This document shows, one piece after another, positions 49,918 through 58,594 of a stretch of 64,000 nucleotides of DNA. The position numbers were made by a program, and so were the translations under genes. The stretch's first letter is position 1, and each line of letters opens with the position of its first letter. The notes under the pieces are model-generated. The model saw only the letters and a list, made by a program, of their open reading frames with translations. It was not told the origin of the DNA and did not search any database. Source of the DNA: Luxibacter massiliensis (lineage in GTDB: Bacteria; Bacillota; Clostridia; Lachnospirales; Lachnospiraceae); contig NZ_UWOE01000001.1 in the NCBI RefSeq assembly GCF_900604355.1, forward strand, positions 310,001 through 374,000. Direction: 5' to 3'.

Positions 49918-50598
49918 ATGGACTTAAGAAAGAGGTTATCAGGACTAATTAGAAAATACAAACATGCCTGGGTATTTGCATATATTCTGGTTTATATGCC
50001 GTGGTTTGTTTATTTGGAAAAACATGTCACCACGAATTATCATGTTATTCATTCAGTAATAGATGATAAGATACCTTTTATAGAATATTTTATTGTCCCA
50101 TATTTATTATGGTTTGTTTTTATTATTGCTACGTTCTTGTATTTTTTCTTCACGGATGTAGAGGGGTTCTATAAGCTGGCAAAGCTAATGTTTGCTGGAA
50201 TGACTATTTTTCTGATAATTTCTACCCTTATTCCCAACGGACTGAACCTAAGGCCCGTATATTTTGAAAGGGATAACATATTTGTTGACATGGTAAGGGC
50301 GCTCTATAAGACGGATACGCCGACCAATGTACTGCCAAGCCTGCATGTATTTAATTCTATTGGTGCCTGTATAGCGATTTTTCACAGTGAGGCTTTAAAA
50401 AAGCACCCTATAATTAGCTGGAGCGCGTATATACTGTCAGGTTTGATTATACTTGCCACGATGTTCTTGAAACAGCATTCAGTAATTGATGTCATGGCTG
50501 CGGTTTTAATGGCATATATACTTTATCAGTTTGTTTATGAGTCAGAGAGGAAAAAAGTATTTAAACTTGCAAAACAGGCAGCATTTTGGGGAAAATAA
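49918..50598 (+). CDS. PAP2-family membrane phosphatase
   Basis: 226 aa, about six membrane helices. It keeps the PAP2 motifs as PSLHVFNS (about 140-147) and KQHSVIDVMAA (about 182-192), with the catalytic histidines. Motif 1 near the start of the domain is weak. Likely substrates are lipid phosphates or inositol phospholipids. A candidate promoter TTGTTG-17-TATAAT lies near 49849-49877. Confidence 0.84.
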   Translation: MDLRKRLSGLIRKYKHAWVFAYILVYMPWFVYLEKHVTTNYHVIHSVIDDKIPFIEYFIVPYLLWFVFIIATFLYFFFTDVEGFYKLAKLMFAGMTIFLIISTLIPNGLNLRPVYFERDNIFVDMVRALYKTDTPTNVLPSLHVFNSIGACIAIFHSEALKKHPIISWSAYILSGLIILATMFLKQHSVIDVMAAVLMAYILYQFVYESERKKVFKLAKQAAFWGK

Positions 50599-50641
50599 TA
50601 AATGTATCTGGCAGGAGAATTCCTGTATAGCATGGTATTAT

Positions 50642-50676
50642 AAAAGAAGTCCGGTTTGAACAGGACTTCTTTTTTT
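50642..50676 (+). terminator. Terminator after the PAP2 gene
   Basis: AAAAGAAGTCC, a 10-nt loop, GGACTTCT and seven T residues. Textbook form. Confidence 0.92.
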
Positions 50677-50713
50677 GGAATATAGTATGTAGCCAAAGTG
50701 CCTGTAATGGTGC

Positions 50714-50719
50714 TATAAT
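50714..50719 (+). promoter_or_regulatory. Extended -10 promoter of trpS
   Basis: TGCTATAAT is an extended -10 (TGN-TATAAT) with no clear -35. The leader would be only about 40 nt, too short for a T-box. Confidence 0.55.
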
Positions 50720-50764
50720 GTGAAGAGATTATGACAAATGTATTTAGGAGGAAACAAAACAGAT

Positions 50765-51859
50765 ATGGGAAAGATCATGTTGACAGGAGACCGTCCTACC
50801 GGAAGGCTGCATGTGGGGCATTATGTAGGCTCTTTAAAAAGAAGGGTTGAGCTGCAGAATACAGGGGACTATGATGATATATTTATAATGATAGCAGATG
50901 CACAGGCATTGACGGATAATGCAGATAATCCTGAGAAGGTCAGGCAGAATATTATTGAGGTGGCCTTAGATTACCTGGCATGTGGCTTAGATCCCGGCAA
51001 GTCTACAATGTTTATCCAGTCACAGATTCCACAGCTCTGCGAATTATCGTTCTATTATATGAATTTGGTAACAGTTTCCAGATTACAGAGAAACCCTACC
51101 GTAAAAGCAGAGATCCAGATGAGGAATTTTGAGGCCAGCATACCGGTTGGGTTCTTTACTTATCCCATCAGCCAGGCGGCTGATATTACTGCGTTTAAAG
51201 CCACCACAGTACCGGTGGGGGAGGATCAGCTTCCGATGCTAGAGCAGACAAAGGAGATTGTGAGAAAGTTTAATTCAGTATATGGGGAGACCCTTGTAGA
51301 ACCCGATATCCTTCTTCCAGATAATACCGCGTGCCTGCGGCTTCCAGGGACAGATGGGAAAGCTAAAATGAGTAAGTCCTTGAACAATTGTATTTACCTT
51401 TCCGAGGAGCCGCCTGAAATCAAGCAGAAGGTATTTAGTATGTTTACAGACCCTACCCATATACGGGTTGAGGATCCTGGAAAATTGGAAGGGAATACAG
51501 TTTTTACTTATTTAGATGCTTTCTGCAGACAGGAATACTTTGGGGAATTTCTTCCAGATTATACAAACCTGGATGAGCTCAAGGAGCATTACCAGAGAGG
51601 GGGCCTGGGCGATATGAAAGTAAAACGCTTCTTAAACAATGTGCTTCAGGCTGAACTGGAGCCTATCAGGAACAGGAGGAAAGAATATCAGAAAGACATT
51701 CCTTATGTATATGAGATTTTGCAAAAGGGGAGCGAGAAAGCAAAGAGTGTTGCTGAGGGAACTTTACGGGATGTAAAGGAAGCAATGAGGATAAATTATT
51801 TTCAGGATCAGGAATTGATTAGCGCCCAGGCAGAGAAGTTCAGGAATAGCCAGGGATAA
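50765..51859 (+). CDS. trpS: Tryptophanyl-tRNA synthetase
   Basis: 364 aa class I synthetase. The HIGH-type motif is PTGRLHVGHYVGS (about 10-22), and the KMSKS loop is KAKMSKSLNN near residue 200. The overall pattern (MLTGDRPTGRLHVGH, RMNF-type helix missing) resembles the longer TrpRS branch common in Firmicutes. The ATG at 50765 is chosen because the conserved N-terminus starts there; AGGAGG lies 13 nt upstream, a rather long spacing. An ATG at 50738 has no RBS. Confidence 0.93.
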   Translation: MGKIMLTGDRPTGRLHVGHYVGSLKRRVELQNTGDYDDIFIMIADAQALTDNADNPEKVRQNIIEVALDYLACGLDPGKSTMFIQSQIPQLCELSFYYMNLVTVSRLQRNPTVKAEIQMRNFEASIPVGFFTYPISQAADITAFKATTVPVGEDQLPMLEQTKEIVRKFNSVYGETLVEPDILLPDNTACLRLPGTDGKAKMSKSLNNCIYLSEEPPEIKQKVFSMFTDPTHIRVEDPGKLEGNTVFTYLDAFCRQEYFGEFLPDYTNLDELKEHYQRGGLGDMKVKRFLNNVLQAELEPIRNRRKEYQKDIPYVYEILQKGSEKAKSVAEGTLRDVKEAMRINYFQDQELISAQAEKFRNSQG

Positions 51860-51902
51860 CCGCAGATTTGTGAAGATTTACAAGGCTGCAGAGGTGGGAT
51901 AA

Positions 51903-51931
51903 ATCGGCGGGGGATTGGGTTCCCCGCCGAT
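51903..51931 (+). terminator. Hairpin after trpS
   Basis: ATCGGCGGGG, a 9-nt loop and CCCCGCCGAT: a 10-bp GC-rich stem without a T-run. It may mark the mRNA 3' end together with the next hairpin. Confidence 0.55.
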
Positions 51932-51955
51932 GTGAAAGTGAATAAATAAAATACA

Positions 51956-51986
51956 AAAAGCTGCCAGGAGATGTCCTGGCAGCTTT
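51956..51986 (-). terminator. Terminator of tRNA-Arg (and probably trpS)
   Basis: AAAGCTGCCAGGA and TCCTGGCAGCTTT with a 4-nt loop. On the minus strand the stem ends in five T residues, immediately after the tRNA. It can also act on the plus strand for trpS. Confidence 0.85.
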
Positions 51987-51994
51987 CCATCAAA

Positions 51995-52068
51995 CGTGCG
52001 CGAGAAGATTCGAACTCCCGACCTTCTGGTCCGTAGCCAGACGCTCTATCCAGCTGAGCTACGCGCAC
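51995..52068 (-). tRNA. tRNA-Arg (anticodon ACG)
   Basis: 74 nt on the minus strand. Acceptor GTGCGCG/CGCGCAC, discriminator G, D-arm GCTCAGCTGGATAGAGC, anticodon arm TCTGG-CTACGGA-CCAGA giving ACG, and T-arm GGGAG-TTCGAAT-CTTCT. No CCA is encoded. It reads CGN arginine codons after deamination of A34 to inosine. Confidence 0.97.
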
Positions 52069-52099
52069 ATACTGAAAAACTCACTTCACAGCAAAATTG

Positions 52100-52128
52100 A
52101 GTATATAATATATTAAAAGATTTGTCAA
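52100..52128 (-). promoter_or_regulatory. Promoter of tRNA-Arg
   Basis: On the minus strand TTGACA (52128-52123), a 17-bp spacer and TATACT (52105-52100), 32 bp before the tRNA. Confidence 0.85.
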
Positions 52129-52253
52129 GAAGTTTTGGAGAAAAATGCCTATTTCTATAAAACAAAATATGGATCTATAGAGTGGTGGTATTGGTGGCCG
52201 TCAGTCTGGAAATACATCGCCGGACAGAGACCTTCTGACTGTGGGACATAAAT

Positions 52254-52289
52254 TAAGGGATGCCTTATGTTTATGTGAGACATCCCTTA
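52254..52289 (-). terminator. Probable terminator of the phosphofructokinase gene
   Basis: TAAGGGATG and CATCCCTTA flank an 18-nt loop, just past the 3' end of the minus-strand gene. The T-run is interrupted. Confidence 0.6.
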
Positions 52290-52312
52290 GAATATCTGAA
52301 TTGCTCAAAATC

Positions 52313-53545
52313 CTAAAACGGCCTGAACAGATGGCGTGGAATCCCATCCACCATAACGGGGGAGACATCGCCCTGAATTAGAGGGCGTACATAATTGATA
52401 AATTCATCAGTCACGTAGGAACCATCTTCATTTACCCATTCTCTCGGGACAAGTTTTTCATCATTGGCAATCTTATGGACATCCTTGACTTCAGTCCCGC
52501 TCTGGTATGGATCATCGGAAAGCCGCTGAATTACAACCATTTTACCTGAATCACCCTCATCTGCAGCTTTGACGGCGGCGCCGCCCACCTGATATGCTTC
52601 GAGGATATCTACCCGGGATGCACAGTGAGATGCAGAGCGCTGGAGGCTGCTAAGCTCTATGGCCCGTGTTTTACTGCCGATTTCACCGGCAATATAGCTT
52701 GCCAGGTAGTTGGCGGTGCCGGAAAGCTGCTTATGGCCGAATGCATCGACGAAATCTATACTTTGCCCCAATTCACAAACATAACGTCCATCTGGAAGCC
52801 GGATACCTTCGGATACAGCAACTACTACGGAAGGCTTCTGGGTAAGCAGATTTTCTACTTTGTCGCGAAATTTTTCAATATCAAAGGGGAGTTCAGGCAG
52901 GTAGATTAAATCAGGGCCTGAACAGTCCTCGCCCCTCGCCAGAGCGGCTGCGCCGGTAAGCCATCCGGCGTTCCTTCCCATGATTTCTACAACTGAGACA
53001 AGGCCCTTGGAATATTCCAGACAGAAGCTGTCGCGGATAATCTCTTTTACAGATGTGCCTATATATTTAGCAGCACTTCCAAATCCCGGCGTGTGGTCTG
53101 TCAGGGCAAGGTCATTGTCAATTGTTTTAGGACAGCCTACAAAGCGGGTATGGTGCCCGGTTACAATTGCATAATCAGACAGCTTTTTGATAGTATCCAT
53201 GGAGTCATTACCGCCAATATAGATGAAAGCCTCAATATTCAGCTTATCCAGAATACTGAAAATTTTCTTGTAGACCTCCCCGTCTTCGTGGATCTCCGGC
53301 AGTTTATAACGGCAGGAACCGAGAAACGCAGCTGGTGTTCTTTTTAATAGTTCTGCATCTAACTCGGTTGTTATAAATTCAGATAAATCGATATAGCGCT
53401 CCTGAAGGAGCCCCTGAATTCCGTGCAGCATTCCATAGACCTTGCAGGCCCCGCGGTCCTTGGCGGTGCGGTATACACCTGCAAGGCTTGAGTTGATTGC
53501 GGCTGTAGGGCCTCCTGATTGTCCAACAATAACGTTTCCTTTCAT
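52313..53545 (-). CDS. pfp: PPi-dependent phosphofructokinase
   Basis: 410 aa. It phosphorylates fructose-6-phosphate using pyrophosphate, reversibly. GQSGGPTAAINSS at the N-terminus, YIGGNDSMDT (Asn-Asp in place of the Asp-Gly of ATP enzymes) and CPKTIDNDL (Lys instead of Gly) mark the PPi type. MGRNAGWLTGAAALA is the substrate loop. The ATG at 53545 is chosen because GGAGGT lies 7 nt upstream; the ATG at 53563 precedes that RBS. Single gene. Confidence 0.92.
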   Translation of the reverse strand: MKGNVIVGQSGGPTAAINSSLAGVYRTAKDRGACKVYGMLHGIQGLLQERYIDLSEFITTELDAELLKRTPAAFLGSCRYKLPEIHEDGEVYKKIFSILDKLNIEAFIYIGGNDSMDTIKKLSDYAIVTGHHTRFVGCPKTIDNDLALTDHTPGFGSAAKYIGTSVKEIIRDSFCLEYSKGLVSVVEIMGRNAGWLTGAAALARGEDCSGPDLIYLPELPFDIEKFRDKVENLLTQKPSVVVAVSEGIRLPDGRYVCELGQSIDFVDAFGHKQLSGTANYLASYIAGEIGSKTRAIELSSLQRSASHCASRVDILEAYQVGGAAVKAADEGDSGKMVVIQRLSDDPYQSGTEVKDVHKIANDEKLVPREWVNEDGSYVTDEFINYVRPLIQGDVSPVMVDGIPRHLFRPF

Positions 53546-53977
53546 ATATCTTACCTCCATCATTCATGAATATAACCTAAAGGGCATCCGCAAAATATAT
53601 ATCTAAAGATGCCCCCTATTCACACCCTTGGCATATACGCATATTTATATGCAGAATGGTGTATAATCTATAATGTTTTCCATGTAGAAAACGACTCATA
53701 ATAATAGTTTAGTGCATTTTGTATAATTTGTAAATGAAAAAATGAGAAAATCGGTAAAATTGCATAATTATTATAAAAATACATACTTGAGAGTTCCTTT
53801 TAAATTCATACCCGCATGGAGAGATATGCTAAGGCATCCAATAAGTACGGCAAAATGTATAAAAGTGCATTTTTTAACCAGTCTATATACAGAATGATTT
53901 TATGATGGTATAATATGACAATAGTACCAAGGGTGCAGATATTGTATGAAAGACACATATATTGGGGAGGAGAAAAG
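53546..53977. other. Divergent intergenic region between pfp and glf
   Basis: 432 bp, AT-rich, no ORF. A GGGCATC/GATGCCC dyad (about 53582-53613) lies just upstream of pfp. TATAAT boxes occur near 53671 and 53907, the latter as an extended -10 (TGG-TATAAT) suited to glf. No further structure recognised. Confidence 0.45.
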
Positions 53978-55075
53978 ATGCATCAATTTGACTATTTAAT
54001 TGTCGGTGCAGGACTGTACGGGGCCGTAATGGCATATGAACTGAAAAAGAAAGGGAAAAAATGTCTAGTAATAGACAGGCGCAGCCATATTGCAGGCAAT
54101 ATATATTGTGAGGATATTGAGGGAATCCATGTGCATAAGTATGGGGCGCATATTTTCCATACATCCAACAAAAAGATTTGGGAATATATGAACCAGTTTA
54201 CGGAGTTTAATCACTATATCAATTCTCCGATTGCTATTTATAAAGATGAACTGTATAATCTTCCCTTTAATATGAATACTTTTAGTAAAATGTGGGGTAT
54301 AAAGACACCCCAGGAAGCCAGGGATATGATTGACAGACAGGTTGCAAAGACAGGAATAACAAACCCCATGAACCTGGAAGAACAGGCGCTTTCCCTGGGA
54401 GGGCGCGACGTGTATGAGAAGCTGATTAAGGGGTATACAGAGAAGCAGTGGGGAAGAGACTGCAAAGACCTTCCAGCCTTTATCATTAAAAGGCTGCCTT
54501 TCCGTTTTACGTATGATAATAATTATTTTAATGACAGATATCAGGGCATTCCTATAGGCGGCTATACTCAGATTATTGAGAGGATGCTGGAAGGTATAGA
54601 AGTTAGGACGGAGGTAGATTTCTTTGAGTTCAGGAAGGCATTTCCGGACATTGCAAAGAACGTTATATTTACAGGTATGATTGACGAGTATTTTGGATAT
54701 AGGTTGGGGGCATTGGAGTACCGCTCCGTCCGTTTTGAGACAGAGGTTTTGGACTTAAGCAACTACCAGGGGAATGCAGTAGTGAATTATACAGAGAGGG
54801 AAGTGCCGTATACGAGAATTATCGAGCATAAACATTTTGAATTTGGCCAACAGGAAAAGACAGTAATATCAAGGGAGTATTCCACCGAGTGGAAGGTAGG
54901 AATGGAACCCTATTACCCTGTAAATGACGAGAAGAATAATGCTTTGTTTGAAAAATATAAATCCCTGGCAGCAGGGGAGGGGAATGTGGTGTTTGGAGGC
55001 CGGCTGGGGGACTACAGATATTATGACATGGATAAGGTTGTAGAAGCTGCCCTCAATAAGCTGGAGGAGTTATAA
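53978..55075 (+). CDS. glf: UDP-galactopyranose mutase
   Basis: 365 aa FAD enzyme converting UDP-galactopyranose to UDP-galactofuranose for surface glycans. Rossmann motif VGAGLYGAVMAYELKKKG, GNIYCEDIEGIHVHKYGAHIFHT, and KGYTEKQWGRD match the family, as does the C-terminal GRLGDYRYYDMD. GGGGAGGAG precedes the ATG at 53978; an upstream in-frame ATG at 53915 has no RBS. The GtrA gene follows 7 bp later. Confidence 0.96.
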   Translation: MHQFDYLIVGAGLYGAVMAYELKKKGKKCLVIDRRSHIAGNIYCEDIEGIHVHKYGAHIFHTSNKKIWEYMNQFTEFNHYINSPIAIYKDELYNLPFNMNTFSKMWGIKTPQEARDMIDRQVAKTGITNPMNLEEQALSLGGRDVYEKLIKGYTEKQWGRDCKDLPAFIIKRLPFRFTYDNNYFNDRYQGIPIGGYTQIIERMLEGIEVRTEVDFFEFRKAFPDIAKNVIFTGMIDEYFGYRLGALEYRSVRFETEVLDLSNYQGNAVVNYTEREVPYTRIIEHKHFEFGQQEKTVISREYSTEWKVGMEPYYPVNDEKNNALFEKYKSLAAGEGNVVFGGRLGDYRYYDMDKVVEAALNKLEEL

Positions 55076-55082
55076 AGAGCTT

Positions 55083-55487
55083 ATGGACAATAAGAAAAAT
55101 ACAAGCCTCTGGCAGCAAATTGTTAGGTTTGCTGTTGTTGGAGGAAGCGCATTTGTTATTGACTATGGCATTATGGTCCTGCTGACAGAGGCGTTTGGTG
55201 TTAATTACCTTATATCCAGCGCGGTATCATTTTCTGTATCTGTTATTTTTAATTATCTTTTGAGTGTTCATTGGGTATTCAATGTGACGGATGACAGAAG
55301 CCAAACACAAGATTTTATGGTATTCATTATACTCAGTGTTATTGGACTGGGCATAAATCAGTTTATAATGTGGGTGGCTGTGGACAAGCTGCATATATTT
55401 TATATGCTCTCCAAAATTGGAGCTACCGGTGTGGTCATGGTCTATAATTTTATCACGAGAAAAGTGTTTTTAGAGAACGGGAAATAA
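55083..55487 (+). CDS. GtrA-family membrane protein
   Basis: 134 aa with four membrane helices. The GtrA pattern QIVRFAVVGGSAFVIDYGIM at the N-terminus and KIGATGVVMVYNFITRKVFL at the end is clear. GtrA-type proteins help move lipid-linked sugars across the membrane. Coupling with glf suggests a role in galactofuranose-containing glycan export (inference). Confidence 0.9.
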   Translation: MDNKKNTSLWQQIVRFAVVGGSAFVIDYGIMVLLTEAFGVNYLISSAVSFSVSVIFNYLLSVHWVFNVTDDRSQTQDFMVFIILSVIGLGINQFIMWVAVDKLHIFYMLSKIGATGVVMVYNFITRKVFLENGK

Positions 55488-55498
55488 ACAGATATACT

Positions 55499-55537
55499 AT
55501 ACAGAATGCAGGCGCATAAAGTGCTTGCATTTTGTAT
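55499..55537 (+). terminator. Probable terminator of glf-gtrA
   Basis: ATACAGAATGCA and TGCATTTTGTAT (one mismatch) with a short inner GC pairing, 12 bp after the stop. Confidence 0.6.
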
Positions 55538-55662
55538 ATAAATCAAGTAAAATACAAGTATTCTGACAGGGTTTCACTATCATTTCAATTTGTATTCCGG
55601 CATCAGTTCTGATGGGCGTTTCAGACAAAGGTATAATTAAAGAATAGAAAGGAGTGTTATAG

Positions 55663-56244
55663 ATCACAGAAGAAAATTATGAAGTTATTAAATTTATTGA
55701 GCATGGAGGGCGCTGCCGTATAGTTATGGACTGCCTTGCAGGGCGGCTGCTGATACATCGGATACAGGATGCTTCCCAAATTACGAAAGAGCAGCTATTT
55801 GGCTGGTTTACAAAAATGGCTGCCGAGTTGGAAAAGTATAGCCGATGCAGGAATGGCCAGTGTTACCGCTTCCTAAATCCGTACAGTATACTTGTGACAT
55901 CTGATGATAAAATACTGCTTTTGGATTTAAATGCATCAAGCAATGCATTTGTTATACGGAATATGCAGAGGCCCGCCATGCGGGAGCATTTTGTCAGGCC
56001 TGTTATCCATATGCGGGAAAGTTCTAAATCTGCCCCTGATCTTTATGGACTGGGAAAGACAATACAATTCATGCTGGCTCATACAGAGTCTCTTATCTCA
56101 CTTAATAAACTCGAAGAGTATCTTTTATTGAGAATTATCTTAAAATGTCTGGGAGAAAATCCAAAAAGAAAATATGAGAATATAAAACAGGTACAAAATG
56201 ATTTATCAAAAACTAAGTGGAAAATACGGGGGAAAAAATTTTAA
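55663..56244 (+). CDS. Degenerate kinase-like protein with no usual start codon
   Basis: The frame is open from 55663 to 56244 (193 codons) and looks like the C-lobe of a protein kinase-like fold: RFLNPYSILV (catalytic-loop position, without HRD), LLLDLNASSN (DLN in place of DFG) and PDLYGLGKTIQFML. No N-lobe or glycine loop is present. AAAGGAG (55648-55654) lies 8 nt ahead of ATC at 55663, and the in-frame codon before ATC is TAG, so no ATG, GTG or TTG exists between that stop and Met22 at 55726. Either AUC is used, translation starts at 55726 without an RBS, or the gene is decaying. Predicted pseudokinase; function unknown. Confidence 0.55.
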   Translation: MTEENYEVIKFIEHGGRCRIVMDCLAGRLLIHRIQDASQITKEQLFGWFTKMAAELEKYSRCRNGQCYRFLNPYSILVTSDDKILLLDLNASSNAFVIRNMQRPAMREHFVRPVIHMRESSKSAPDLYGLGKTIQFMLAHTESLISLNKLEEYLLLRIILKCLGENPKRKYENIKQVQNDLSKTKWKIRGKKF

Positions 56245-56295
56245 ATATCAATGGAGGCGAAAGTGATAGTACCCCTGGACGAATGAAAAAAATTA

Positions 56296-56369
56296 TTAGG
56301 TACCTTGCAATTTAAAAAAATTATGCTATAATGTCTAATGCAAGGTACCTAATGTTTTAGGTACCTGAA
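56296..56369 (+). promoter_or_regulatory. MarR-type promoter-operator region
   Basis: Promoter TTGCAA (56305-56310), 16-bp spacer, TATAAT (56327-56332). It is framed by TTAGGTACCTTGCA (56296-56309) and its inverse TGCAAGGTACCTAA (56339-56352), and a third partial copy TTAGGTACCTGAA lies at 56357-56369. Each contains the palindrome AGGTACCT. Binding by the MarR protein encoded next would cover the promoter, giving autorepression. Confidence 0.82.
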
Positions 56370-56413
56370 TTTAAGTTCATTTATCAGTTATTATTTTAAA
56401 CAGGTGAGGGAGA

Positions 56414-56848
56414 ATGGAAGAAAAAGTTGACAACATGTTGGAACTGGGGTTAATTACCAGCCTTAGAATTTGCGGCCGTTATTTATACTTTCAGGCGGGA
56501 GAAAAGACAGGGCAGAAAAGGATATTGACGACTCTGCTAAGGTTTGGGAACATGACGCAGAGAGAGCTTCAGAGAATTATGGATATAAAATCAGCTTCAT
56601 TAAGCGAGATTTTGGCAAAAATCGAGGCAGAAGGTTTTATTGCCAGGATGAAAAGCGATGAGGATAAACGCCAGGTAGAATTGCGTCTGACAGAAGAAGG
56701 GAGAAAAACGGCAGTCAGATACAAAGAGGAATATGCCTGCATGGCGAAGGAGCTGTTTGAAGGCTTGACGGATGAAGAGAAAGAGCAGTTGTTTACTTTG
56801 CTTGAGAAACTGGTAAAAAAATGGGCTGACAGAGGAGGTATGAAATAG
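56414..56848 (+). CDS. MarR-family transcriptional regulator
   Basis: 144 aa winged-helix repressor: recognition region MTQRELQRIMDIKSASLSEI (about 47-66) and wing KSDEDKRQVELRLTEEG (about 77-93). It precedes two ABC exporter genes by 3 bp and very likely represses the operon through the AGGTACCT sites upstream. Confidence 0.92.
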   Translation: MEEKVDNMLELGLITSLRICGRYLYFQAGEKTGQKRILTTLLRFGNMTQRELQRIMDIKSASLSEILAKIEAEGFIARMKSDEDKRQVELRLTEEGRKTAVRYKEEYACMAKELFEGLTDEEKEQLFTLLEKLVKKWADRGGMK

Positions 56849-56851
56849 GCA

Positions 56852-58594
56852 ATGGTAAAAGAACTTACAAAATGTATCAGAGAATATAAAAGGACATCAA
56901 TACTGACACCGATTTTTGTATCACTGGAGGTGGTCCTGGAGTGCATTATTCCTTTTATTATCGCACAGCTTGTAAATCAAATTAAGGCAGGGTGTGAATT
57001 TATGGTAATTGTCAGGTATGGAGTTCTGCTGATTTTAATGGCGGCGCTTTCCCTCTTGTTCGGGGCGTTGGCAGGATCTACGTGTGCTACGGCCTCTTGT
57101 GGGTTTGCACGAAATGTGAGAAAAGATATGTTTTATAAAATACAGACGTATTCCTTTAAGAATATTGATAAGTTTTCCACATCCTCCCTGGTGACAAGGC
57201 TTACCACAGATGTGACAAATCTTCAGATGGCATATATGATGATTATACGTATTGCTATCCGCTGTCCGCTTATGCTTATTTTCTCATTTACAATGGCGTT
57301 TATAATGGGAGGGAAAATGGCATGGATTTTTGTGGTTATGGTTCCCATACTGGGGATCGGGTTGGCCGTCATTATAAAATTAGTTATGCCGCTGTTTAAA
57401 AAGGTATTTAAAAAGTATGATAAGCTGAATAACTCCATCCAGGAAAATATCAAGGGAATGCGTGTTGTCAAATCCTATGTACGTGAAGAGTATGAAAAAG
57501 AAAAATTTGAGGCGGCTGCAGAGGATATACGTATGGATTTTACAAAGGCTGAGAGGATTCTGGCCGTCAACAACCCGCTTATGCAGTTTTGCATCTATTC
57601 AGTTATGATTTTTGTTTTGTATTTTGGGTCATATACAATCATTACATCCCGAGGCGTGGATTTGGATGTAGGGCAATTTTCGGCTCTTCTGACCTACAGC
57701 TTTCAGATTTTAATGAGCCTGATGATGATTTCCATGGTGTTTGTTATGATTACAATGGCCAGTGAGTCATCAAAGCGTATTGTGGAAGTATTAAAAGAGG
57801 AAAGCGCCATACATAATCCTGAGAATCCAATTTATGAAGTAAAGGATGGCTCTGTTGATTTTGACAATGTCAACTTTAAATATTCAGAAAAAGCGGAGAA
57901 GATGGCCCTGGCAGATATTGACCTGCATATTAAGTCTGGGGAAACGATTGGCATTATCGGTGGCACAGGTTCTTCCAAATCCTCCTTAATCCAACTGATT
58001 TCCAGGCTGTACGATGCCACAGAAGGCGTTGTCAGGGTTGGGGGGCTTGATGTAAAGAAGTATGATCTTGAGGCGCTGCGGAACCAGGTCTCTGTAGTGC
58101 TTCAGAAAAATATATTATTTTCAGGTACTATCAAGGAGAATCTGCGCTGGGGCAACAAAGAGGCTTCAGACGAGGAATTAGTAGAGGCATGTAAACTGGC
58201 CCAGGCAGACGAATTTATTATGCAATTTCCGGCAGGATATGACACACATATCGAGCAGGGCGGCACGAATGTGTCCGGCGGGCAGAAACAACGGCTCTGT
58301 ATTGCCAGGGCACTTCTAAAAAAACCTAAGATTCTGATCCTGGATGATTCTACCAGTGCAGTGGATACAAAAACAGATGCATTAATCCGAAAGGCATTCC
58401 GGGAATATATACCGGATACAACAAAGATTATTATTGCACAGCGTACGTCATCGGTGGAAGATGCAGACAGGATTATTGTCATGGATAAAGGTACAATAGA
58501 TGCAATTGGCACACATGAGCAGCTTTTGAGAGAGAATGATATCTATAAAGAAGTATATACTTCCCAAAATAAGGCAGGTGATGACAATGAATAA
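56852..58594 (+). CDS. ABC exporter half-transporter, degenerate-site subunit
   Basis: 580 aa. Six-helix membrane domain (about 15-310) and an ATPase domain with Walker A GGTGSSKSS, signature VSGGQKQRL and Walker B ILILDDSTSAVD. An aspartate replaces the catalytic glutamate after Walker B. This marks the degenerate member of a heterodimeric exporter. The partner gene overlaps it by 8 bp. Probably exports drugs or lipophilic compounds. Confidence 0.93.
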   Translation: MVKELTKCIREYKRTSILTPIFVSLEVVLECIIPFIIAQLVNQIKAGCEFMVIVRYGVLLILMAALSLLFGALAGSTCATASCGFARNVRKDMFYKIQTYSFKNIDKFSTSSLVTRLTTDVTNLQMAYMMIIRIAIRCPLMLIFSFTMAFIMGGKMAWIFVVMVPILGIGLAVIIKLVMPLFKKVFKKYDKLNNSIQENIKGMRVVKSYVREEYEKEKFEAAAEDIRMDFTKAERILAVNNPLMQFCIYSVMIFVLYFGSYTIITSRGVDLDVGQFSALLTYSFQILMSLMMISMVFVMITMASESSKRIVEVLKEESAIHNPENPIYEVKDGSVDFDNVNFKYSEKAEKMALADIDLHIKSGETIGIIGGTGSSKSSLIQLISRLYDATEGVVRVGGLDVKKYDLEALRNQVSVVLQKNILFSGTIKENLRWGNKEASDEELVEACKLAQADEFIMQFPAGYDTHIEQGGTNVSGGQKQRLCIARALLKKPKILILDDSTSAVDTKTDALIRKAFREYIPDTTKIIIAQRTSSVEDADRIIVMDKGTIDAIGTHEQLLRENDIYKEVYTSQNKAGDDNE

